Assembly: GCA_035534995.1 (NCBI GenBank)
Contig: DATLQX010000031.1
Location: forward strand, 1-5,088
Direction: 5' to 3'
Length of the DNA: 5,088 bases
Source: JANWHV01 sp035534995
Lineage (GTDB): Bacteria; Chloroflexota; UBA5177; JANWHV01
A program made the translations under genes and the position numbers. Below are positions 1-4,615 of this stretch, in pieces (within the stretch, counting starts at the first letter, position 1; the number at the start of each line of letters is the position of its first letter). The notes under the pieces are model-generated. The model made no database searches. It worked only from the letters and a program-made list of their open reading frames with translations, and was not told the DNA's origin.

Positions 1-471
1 GTCGATCGGGATCATGCGTGGCATATGGACACGCTCGCGCGAGTCTGCCGCGAGGATCCCGCCCTCCTCCTCGCCACGCCCTACCTCATTGTCGATCTCA
101 CGGATAATCTGAGTCAGGAGCAGGGCACAAGATGGTGGGAAGAGCTTACCGAGGCCGGCGGCGAGGGCATGGTCGTCAAGCCCTACGACTTCATCATGCA
201 AGGGCGGAGAGGCATGGCACAACCGGCAGTGAAGTGCCGAGGCCGCGAGTATTTGCGCATCATCTACGGACCGGAGTACACGGCGCCTGATACCCTGGCG
301 CGGCTGCGCGCTCGCAACGTGGGCGCGAAGCGATCGCTGGCTGTAAGGGAGTTCGCGCTGGGTATCGAGGCGCTGGAGCGTTTCGTCCGGCGTGAGCCCC
401 TGCGCCGGATTCATGAATGTGTCTTCGGTGTGCTGGCCCTCGAGAGTGAACCGGTGGATCCTCGGCTGTAG
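1..471 (+). CDS. pnkp: Bacterial polynucleotide kinase-phosphatase Pnkp, C-terminal end of the ligase domain (5' end outside window)
   Basis: The reading frame is open from base 1, so this is the 3' part of a longer gene; 156 residues are visible. Family members are roughly 850 residues long and have three parts: an N-terminal 5'-kinase, a central metallophosphatase and a C-terminal adenylyltransferase (ligase). They repair cut RNA in the cytoplasm together with the 3'-end methyltransferase Hen1. Seen here are nucleotidyltransferase motif IV (EGMVVKP, visible residues 55-61) and motif V (VKCRGREYLRIIYGPEY, from residue 77, with Lys78 as the usual motif V lysine). The family-typical tail follows: AKRSLAVREFALGIEALERF, then RRIHECVFGVLALESEPVDP just before the stop. 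The Met at base 25 is internal, because the preceding codons (VDRDHAWH) continue the family sequence. The nucleotide-binding lysine of motif I, the kinase, the phosphatase and any hen1 gene lie outside the window. The tail appears intact. The family call is strong; activity cannot be judged from this fragment. Confidence 0.93.
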   Translation, partial: VDRDHAWHMDTLARVCREDPALLLATPYLIVDLTDNLSQEQGTRWWEELTEAGGEGMVVKPYDFIMQGRRGMAQPAVKCRGREYLRIIYGPEYTAPDTLARLRARNVGAKRSLAVREFALGIEALERFVRREPLRRIHECVFGVLALESEPVDPRL

Positions 472-563
472 CCGGGGCTTGCGGCACCGCCGCGCCACCC
501 TGATCCGGCGATTCCCCGTATATTGGGATGAGGAGGAGCGCGGCCCAGGGCGCTTCCCGCTGC

Positions 564-569
564 GGAGGG
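564..569 (+). promoter_or_regulatory. Ribosome-binding site of ccdA
   Basis: GGAGGG-type sequence (CGGAGG at 564-569) lies 4 nt before the GTG at 574. The spacing is short, but this is the only good Shine-Dalgarno match near the point where the CcdA homology begins, and it decides for the GTG start. An AT-rich TATATT at 519-524 in the same 102-nt spacer could be a -10 box, but no matching -35 is seen at 16-18 nt, so a promoter is not claimed. Confidence 0.55.
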
Positions 570-573
570 CTTC

Positions 574-1302
574 GTGGTCGTCAACCTAACCCCGGTGGGG
601 ATAAGCGGCGCTTTTTTGGCCGGACTCGCCTCGTTTCTCTCCCCGTGCGTCTTTCCCCTGGTGCCCGGCTATCTCTCCTACCTGGCGGGAACAGCGGGAT
701 CGCAAGCGCGCGCCGCCGAGAATCCGCGCGATCTCCGCTGGCAGGTGGCGCTCCACGCCATGTTCTTCGTCCTGGGTTTTTCGCTCGTCTTCGTCGCCCT
801 CGGGGCCACCGCCAGCTCGCTGGGGGATTACCTGCGGTCCCACCAGCAAATTGTCCAGCGCGTGGCAGGGGTAATCCTGATCCTCGCCGGTTTGCAGGTG
901 GCCGGTGTCCTGAGCATCCTGCCGCTGCTCCGCGAACGACGGGTGCATGTGGAACGCGGCGATCCGGCGATCCTCAAGTCGGCCCTGATCGGGCTGGCCT
1001 TTGGCGCCGGCTGGACCCCCTGCGTGGGGCCATTTCTCGGTTCGATCCTGACCATGGCCGCCAGCACCGCCTCGCTGCGCGAAGGGGTAGCCCTGCTCTT
1101 GATCTACTCCTTTGGCCTTGGCCTACCTTTCCTGATCACCGGTCTGCTGATCGATCGGATCACGCCCGCCTTCCGCCGGATTTCCCGCTGGCTCCCGATC
1201 ATCAACCTGATTAGTGGCGCCGCTCTGGTATTTACCGGTCTGCTGGTCCTTTCCGGCACCCTGGTCACGCTCGCCCGGTACTCACCGTTCCTGGGCGGGT
1301 AA
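574..1302 (+). CDS. ccdA: Cytochrome c biogenesis / thiol-disulfide transporter CcdA
   Basis: This 242-residue polytopic membrane protein is the usual length for the short CcdA family (the DsbD membrane-domain relatives). CcdA takes electrons from cytoplasmic thioredoxin and passes them across the membrane to extracytoplasmic thiol proteins used in cytochrome c maturation or disulfide repair. The two family signatures are visible: FLSPCVFPLVPGYLSYL (Cys25) in the first membrane segment and GAGWTPCVGPFLGSIL (Cys150) in the fourth. These are the expected redox cysteine pair, and they are the protein's only cysteines. About six hydrophobic segments are seen, near residues 10-38, 57-78, 92-115, 133-165, 170-195 and 206-232. 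The start is a GTG with a close RBS. The gene follows pnkp on the same strand after 102 nt and its last 21 bases overlap the opposing gene. No thioredoxin-like partner (ResA/CcmG type) or cytochrome assembly gene is visible, so its client is unknown. The family call is firm; the choice between cytochrome c assembly and general disulfide reduction is open. Confidence 0.95.
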   Translation: MVVNLTPVGISGAFLAGLASFLSPCVFPLVPGYLSYLAGTAGSQARAAENPRDLRWQVALHAMFFVLGFSLVFVALGATASSLGDYLRSHQQIVQRVAGVILILAGLQVAGVLSILPLLRERRVHVERGDPAILKSALIGLAFGAGWTPCVGPFLGSILTMAASTASLREGVALLLIYSFGLGLPFLITGLLIDRITPAFRRISRWLPIINLISGAALVFTGLLVLSGTLVTLARYSPFLGG

Positions 1303-2790
1303 GGGTTGTTGTTGGTCCACGCGCAGCACGGCAATCGCCCAAGGGGCCAGGGTGAGGCTGGAGCCGGTCAGGCGAGTATGCTGGAGAGGGCCGGGGTTGC
1401 CGGCGTTGTCCGGCTCAAACCACCAGAGATCCCGCGATCCAGCCGGAAGGCCCCGGAGCGTGAGCGTATGGGGGTGATGCTGGTCCGAGTTGACCAGGAG
1501 AACACTGGCCCGCCGGTGGTCATCCACGGCGGCGGCGGCGAGAATACCCACCCGGCGAAGCCCGTCACCCAGGCTCAGCGGCAGCGGATGGGCACCAAAG
1601 TAGCGGTCCACCAGGGCATACACCTGGGTAGCGGGGCGTGGGAGGCTGGTAGCGTAATCGAAGGGCTCCTGCCCACTGCCGCTGAGCGGATACTGGGTGG
1701 CCAGGAGCAGCGGGTTGGATCCTCCGGGCTGGGCATCTTGCCAGAAGTGAACGAACAAGTCGGCGGCGAAGACCGCCTGCGCGTAGCCGGAGTAGACTGG
1801 CGGCTCTTGCAGAGCCGCCGCGTTGGTGTCGATCGACCACTGGCCCACCATAATGCCGATATGCTGTCCGTTGCTGAACTGATTCAAGCTCTCCCGTAAG
1901 TCGCTCAGCCAGGTATCAATACTGGGCCGGCCGCCGAAACCGTTCTGGGCGGCGGTCATGATGTCAGCCACGCTGGGGACAGGCTCGGGGCCCGAGGATG
2001 AGTAGAGAAGCGGCGAATAGTGGGTATCGATGGCGGTCACGGCATCGGTCCAACTCTGATCAGTGGCCCCGGTAATCCATTCGTCGGCCACGATCTTTAG
2101 GCAGTTTCCACACGGGGCCACGCGCCGCATGGCCGCCGCGTAGGACACAACCAGCGCCGCGTATTGGTCGGGCTGGATCGTGTAGGCATCCTCGGGCAAC
2201 CGGGCGGCGAGCGGCACGGCGAAGTGCTTCCAATTCGCCGGGGAGGTTCCGATTTCCCAGTACGGCTGCATACAGGGCCGGCCCGGCCGTCCAAGATCCG
2301 GGAGACAGTGTCGTTCGTAGAAGGAGACCATTCGGGCGGCCTGCTGAGGATCGTCGACCTCGCCATTGACGACGATGATGGGCTGGGCGCCGACCTGGGC
2401 GGCGAAGCGGAGAAATTGGTCCAGGGCGCCGTTCTTCCCTGGCGCGCCCGTGCACTCGTACTGGGTTCCCGTGTCGCCATAGCGGCAGCCGGTTTCCCAG
2501 TCATAGTCGTCCGATCCGAGGCCGCCAAAGCGGACCACCCGCACACCGGCGGCACGCAGCACGGCGGCGATACTGGGATCACGGCGATCGTCGATCCCAA
2601 CGCTGACCCCCAACCCCAGCGGGGTCTCCTGGAGGGCATGAGGGTCGGCGCCGAGCGCCACTACGTTGGGCGGTAGAAGGGGCGCCGACCGCGGCGCGGA
2701 GGAAGAAAACGCGCCACTGACCTCAAGCCCAATCAGGGCGAGCGTCACACCGGCAAGCACGGCCAGAAGCGCCAGGAGCCGGCGCCGCAT
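1282..2790 (-). CDS. Exported clan GH-A glycoside hydrolase-like protein, probably lacking both catalytic glutamates
   Basis: 502 residues. An N-terminal MRRR and a hydrophobic stretch (residues 5-22) form a signal peptide or membrane anchor; there is no lipobox Cys. The order of motifs matches GH51/GH79/GH39-type TIM barrels. An early strand reads VRVVRFGG, followed by SDDYDWE (residues 83-99, compare RFPGG and YDW in GH51). Next come PIIVVNGEVDDP (137-148), YWEIGTSP (177-184), KIVADEW (232-238) and IGIMVGQWSIDTN (311-323). A C-terminal beta-sandwich (about 405-492) ends in SLTLAPWAIAVLRV, as in arabinofuranosidase-type proteins. In active enzymes the fourth-strand motif is normally W-x-x-G-N-E, with Glu the acid/base; here it is Thr182-Ser183. 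The nucleophile Glu expected in T-E-W/Y is Gln317. Six cysteines (102, 113, 162, 173, 227, 230) fall in close pairs, including a CGNC, which fits disulfides outside the cell. The gene starts in a TAATG overlap with the stop of the upstream gene, and no clear RBS of its own is seen, so translational coupling is likely. Family is inferred from motifs; substrate is unknown. Confidence 0.82.
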   Translation of the reverse strand: MRRRLLALLAVLAGVTLALIGLEVSGAFSSSAPRSAPLLPPNVVALGADPHALQETPLGLGVSVGIDDRRDPSIAAVLRAAGVRVVRFGGLGSDDYDWETGCRYGDTGTQYECTGAPGKNGALDQFLRFAAQVGAQPIIVVNGEVDDPQQAARMVSFYERHCLPDLGRPGRPCMQPYWEIGTSPANWKHFAVPLAARLPEDAYTIQPDQYAALVVSYAAAMRRVAPCGNCLKIVADEWITGATDQSWTDAVTAIDTHYSPLLYSSSGPEPVPSVADIMTAAQNGFGGRPSIDTWLSDLRESLNQFSNGQHIGIMVGQWSIDTNAAALQEPPVYSGYAQAVFAADLFVHFWQDAQPGGSNPLLLATQYPLSGSGQEPFDYATSLPRPATQVYALVDRYFGAHPLPLSLGDGLRRVGILAAAAVDDHRRASVLLVNSDQHHPHTLTLRGLPAGSRDLWWFEPDNAGNPGPLQHTRLTGSSLTLAPWAIAVLRVDQQQPLPAQER

Positions 2791-3596
2791 TAGCGGATAA
2801 CAAGAGTCATGGGCAGCGAACGATTCACCGTGAAGCCGCCTGCACTGACCTGCGCGATGATCTGGATTTGCACGCCCTTGCCGATCGACTTAGGCGGGAA
2901 GGAGACCGGCAATTCACAGGCATAAACGCCGGTAGGGTTCGCGAAGGCGGTGCCAGTCAGATTGTTGTTCGGGCATGATTCCGGCACCCCATCGGGATAC
3001 TGGAGACTCAGGCTCACCTGGGCGCCGGCGGTGCTCTGCACGCGGATCAGGACGGTCGCGTTGTCGCGGACCCGGCAAGACTCCGGCGCGGCGGGGCACC
3101 AGCGGTCCAGATACCGTGGGCGGGCCAACAACTGTACGTCGGCGAGCGGGGCGGCCTGGGCAATAGTAAAGTTGCCGGACACCTCGTCCGTATGGCCCAG
3201 GCGCGTACTGGCCACCGTAAACTGGGCCTTGACGTACCGATTAATCGGATTATATTGCACCGGCGCCTCGAGAATGGCGACACCCTGCCGGTTCGCGGAG
3301 CCCGTGGTCATGCTGCTGGTGGAATCTGGATACGACAGGGTGACGCTCACCGCGGCGAACCGGCGGGTATGCACGGTGAAGCGGATCAGTTGGCCGGACG
3401 TCACGGTGGCGGGGCAGACCAGCACGCGCGTGTCGCCGGTTTGGAACGCGGTCTGGTTGGCGGGATCCCCGCAGACCACGACCGCGGCACGTCCTTGCCT
3501 GCCGTGCGCGGTTCCCGCGGTGAGCGGGAAGGCAGCGCCCAGTGCCGCCAGCATGCACAGAATGGCGCAAACCCGCCTGATCATGATCGTCGCCAT
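2790..3596 (-). CDS. Secreted protein with two Ig-like beta domains, unknown function
   Basis: 268 residues from the ATG at 3594-3596. The frame also opens at a GTG at 3639-3641 (15 residues more), but those extra codons would precede the signal peptide and overlap a candidate promoter, so the ATG is preferred; another ATG lies four codons later (3582-3584). MIRRVCAILCMLAALGAAFP followed by LTAGTAHG is a classic signal peptide, with cleavage likely near GTA/HG. The mature part looks like two similar beta-rich modules: one with FAAVSVTLSYPDSTSS and VKAQFTVAS, the other with GAQVSLSLQYPDGVPES and VQIQIIAQVS. The repeated V-S-x-(T/S)-L-x-Y-P-D core points to an internal duplication of an Ig/FnIII-like fold. 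Six mature cysteines (42, 61, 167, 174, 208, 227) could form disulfides. No catalytic motif or anchor is seen. It is the first gene of an operon with the glycosidase-like gene, whose ATG overlaps its TAA. A surface binding or adhesion role is inference only. Confidence 0.8.
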   Translation of the reverse strand: MATIMIRRVCAILCMLAALGAAFPLTAGTAHGRQGRAAVVVCGDPANQTAFQTGDTRVLVCPATVTSGQLIRFTVHTRRFAAVSVTLSYPDSTSSMTTGSANRQGVAILEAPVQYNPINRYVKAQFTVASTRLGHTDEVSGNFTIAQAAPLADVQLLARPRYLDRWCPAAPESCRVRDNATVLIRVQSTAGAQVSLSLQYPDGVPESCPNNNLTGTAFANPTGVYACELPVSFPPKSIGKGVQIQIIAQVSAGGFTVNRSLPMTLVIR

Positions 3597-3631
3597 TTCT
3601 TCCCGGTGACCGCCGAGACCGTTCCGTGCGT

Positions 3632-3659
3632 ATTCTACCACCTTCTTGGGCTGAGTCTA
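3632..3659 (-). promoter_or_regulatory. Candidate promoter of the secreted-protein operon (proximal)
   Basis: Read on the - strand: TAGACT (3654-3659) as -35, a 16-nt spacer, then TAGAAT (3632-3637) as -10 (5 of 6 to TATAAT). Transcription would begin near 3625, giving a short leader of about 30 nt before the ATG at 3596. This would put the alternative GTG start (3641) upstream of the transcript. The -35 matches 4 of 6 only, so this is a candidate. Confidence 0.35.
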
Positions 3660-3674
3660 CCGTACATCAGGTCC

Positions 3675-3701
3675 ATTGTAGGTATATTGCCGATCTGTAA
3701 A
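3675..3701 (-). promoter_or_regulatory. Candidate promoter of the secreted-protein operon (distal)
   Basis: Read on the - strand: TTTACA (3696-3701, 5 of 6 to TTGACA) and TACAAT (3675-3680, 5 of 6 to TATAAT). Both boxes are better matches than in the proximal candidate, but the 15-nt spacer is shorter than the preferred 17. The start would be near 3668, with a leader of about 70 nt. Either or both candidates may drive the operon. Confidence 0.35.
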
Positions 3702-3780
3702 CGATGTGTAAGCGGGACGGGCTTTTTCACGGGCGCCCCACGTTGGTTCGCTGGCGGGAGTCCATCCCGCATTATCCCGT

Positions 3781-3823
3781 TCCGTGCGGTTTTAACCCGC
3801 GCGTGCAAAATCCGTGCAATTTT
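3781..3823. repeat. Direct repeat TCCGTGCRRTTTT, two copies 30 bp apart
   Basis: Copies at 3781-3793 and 3811-3823 agree at 11 of 13 positions, differing only as GG versus AA. A third TCCGTGC core lies at 3623-3629, next to the proximal promoter candidate. The 30-bp period is close to three turns of the helix, so both copies would face the same side of the DNA, as for a regulator bound in pairs. Confidence 0.5.
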
Positions 3824-3870
3824 TCGGGCGCGCAGAGGGGCACCGAGACATGTCGCGGCCTGTCGGCGCT

Positions 3871-3889
3871 GGTGGATATTTTGTCCACC
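3871..3889. repeat. Perfect 6-bp inverted repeat, operator- or hairpin-like
   Basis: GGTGGA (3871-3876) and TCCACC (3884-3889) flank a 7-nt AT-rich centre, TATTTTG. The 19-bp size and AT-rich middle resemble a dimeric repressor site; as RNA it would be a small hairpin. No T-run follows, so it is not a terminator. Confidence 0.45.
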
Positions 3890-3988
3890 TATCAATTTGG
3901 ACCGTCAAGTAGTGAGGAAATGGGTAGGCACGGGACACGCGACCATATACAGTGGATGCGTGAGGACGGACTTACGTCACACACAACA

Positions 3989-4033
3989 ATGCCCGGTGTG
4001 TCTAGTTTTGCCGACTTGGACCACACCGGGCAT
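3989..4033. repeat. Perfect 12-bp inverted repeat (hairpin) with 21-nt loop
   Basis: ATGCCCGGTGTG (3989-4000) is exactly complementary to CACACCGGGCAT (4022-4033). With one bulged base at 4021 two further pairs can form inside the loop. Such a long GC-rich perfect stem in a non-coding spacer is unlikely by chance. There is no U-run on either side, so it does not look like an intrinsic terminator. It could be a structured RNA element or a protein-binding site. Confidence 0.7.
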
Positions 4034-4051
4034 CAGAGGCAGCACCGGAAA

Positions 4052-4158
4052 GATGCTGGTCGCACGATACGTACCGCACATTCTTGATACGTCTGCTCAT
4101 GCGCGATGCGTACCGACATACCGATACTAGTGCAATGCGTGATGCATGTCAACAGAGT
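4052..4158. repeat. Run of six GATRC-headed repeats, mostly 18-20 bp apart (iteron-like)
   Basis: GATAC or GATGC begins at 4052, 4066, 4086, 4105, 4123 and 4141, giving intervals of 14, 20, 19, 18 and 18 bp. The copies at 4066 (GATACGTACCG) and 4105 (GATGCGTACCG) agree at 10 of 11 bases, and 4086 continues GATACGT. All copies are in the same orientation. The run ends 95 nt before the start codon of the small + strand gene, so it could be a multi-site operator for that gene. Iterons of plasmid origins look similar in size and spacing, but no initiator gene or DnaA box is seen here. Confidence 0.5.
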
Positions 4159-4240
4159 CACCGACATCACACATATCAACTCGGCTCAGAAGTTCAATAC
4201 GCGCTAGTGCCAGCGACCCGCGATCCAATCCGGTGCTCCA

Positions 4241-4246
4241 AAGGAG
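4241..4246 (+). promoter_or_regulatory. Strong ribosome-binding site deciding the start of the small Cys protein
   Basis: AAGGAG at 4241-4246 is followed by a 7-nt spacer and a GTG at 4254-4256. It is the best Shine-Dalgarno site in the window. It fixes the start at this GTG rather than at the in-frame ATG at 4146, which lies close to the GATRC repeats and has no RBS. Confidence 0.8.
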
Positions 4247-4253
4247 TACCGCC

Positions 4254-4598
4254 GTGAGAGCCCGACCAATCCTACCGCCGCACATCGAGCGCAGCACACT
4301 GACCAGCTCCGAGGCCGCGCTCGATGCCAGGGCAAACGATTTGATCGCGCACATGCGTGACTGTGAATCGCCCAATTGTCCGCTGTGCCCGCTCGACACC
4401 TATCCTGTTCCCGTACCGCCCACGGATGCGGGGGAACCGCACCTGAGCGAATGGAGTCTTCAGCGGTACAAGCACATCGCCATGGTGGTTGCCGCACCGG
4501 TGCGCGAAATTATTCCCGCACTGCCCGTGGCCACCCATACCCGCGACTTGCTGGAACTGGCGCGGCCCATCAGCCTCCCGCATGAGACGCGGCCATGA
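4254..4598 (+). CDS. Small cytoplasmic protein with a His/Cys cluster, unknown function
   Basis: 114 residues from a GTG with an ideal RBS. I do not recognise the family. The codons favour G or C at the third position, as in the other genes here, and this supports a real gene. Near residues 21-36 a short stretch (AALDARANDLIAHMRD) looks helical and leads into H33-x3-C37-x4-C42-x2-C45 (HMRDCESPNCPLC), which could bind zinc or form a redox centre. A Pro-rich link (PVPVPPTDAGEP, 51-62) follows, then a likely helical half (about 65-104) ending in THTRDLLELARPIS. No signal peptide or membrane segment is seen; the stretch HIAMVVAAPV (74-83) is too short. It stands alone: a divergent spacer lies upstream, and its stop is 17 nt from the stop of the opposing gene. 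The upstream repeat run suggests regulation. A small metal-binding regulator is one guess among several. Confidence 0.72.
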   Translation: MRARPILPPHIERSTLTSSEAALDARANDLIAHMRDCESPNCPLCPLDTYPVPVPPTDAGEPHLSEWSLQRYKHIAMVVAAPVREIIPALPVATHTRDLLELARPISLPHETRP

Positions 4599-4615
4599 AC
4601 TAGATGTCCAGGCGT

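Larger units (their letters stand above)
3597..4253. other. 657-nt non-coding spacer between divergent genes
   Basis: No convincing gene is seen. The open frames here (for example 3704-4087 on + and 3635-3895 on -) have no ribosome-binding site, no recognisable domain and low-complexity, basic or mixed composition. Short A/T runs are more common than in the flanking genes, for example around 3660-3700 and 3790-3825. The spacer holds two candidate promoters for the - strand operon, a direct repeat at 3781-3823, inverted repeats at 3871-3889 and 3989-4033, and a run of GATRC-headed repeats at 4052-4158. The last 90 nt (4159-4253) hold only the RBS of the next gene. No tRNA-like T-loop or cloverleaf and no insertion-sequence ends are seen. 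A small RNA carrying the 3989-4033 hairpin is possible but not shown. Confidence 0.7.

Noticed and set aside
481..493. Short hairpin GCGGC-ACC-GCCGC after pnkp, considered as a terminator
   Set aside because: The stem is only 5 bp with a 3-nt loop and is not followed by a T-run.
528..1214. Long + strand open frame (228 codons) overlapping the start of ccdA
   Set aside because: It is an out-of-frame shadow of ccdA. Its translation is Arg/Pro-rich with no domain, while the ccdA frame has clear family motifs.
1306..1899. Open frame of 197 codons on the + strand within the glycosidase-like gene
   Set aside because: It is antisense to a gene with clear domain motifs, has no RBS, and encodes no recognisable protein.
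3704..4087. 127-codon + strand frame in the spacer
   Set aside because: No Shine-Dalgarno site, mixed composition, and it runs through the 12-bp hairpin; no family resemblance is seen.
4084..4128. TTGATA (4084-4089) and GATACT (4123-4128) as a + strand promoter
   Set aside because: The spacing is 33 nt, far too long, and no -10-like box lies 16-18 nt after TTGATA. Both hexamers are part of the repeat run.
3192..4130. 312-codon + strand frame running from the secreted-protein gene into the spacer
   Set aside because: Its first part is antisense to a signal-peptide protein. The rest shows no domain, has random-looking codon use and no RBS.
4052..4158. CRISPR array reading of the GATRC repeats
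   Set aside because: The repeats are far too short and degenerate, with 18-20 bp periods, unlike CRISPR repeat-spacer units of about 60-70 bp.
4204..4497. - strand frames opposite the small Cys protein (4204-4497 and 4272-4583)
   Set aside because: The + strand frame has the ideal RBS and GC-rich third positions; the opposite frames are Arg/Trp/Cys-rich shadows.
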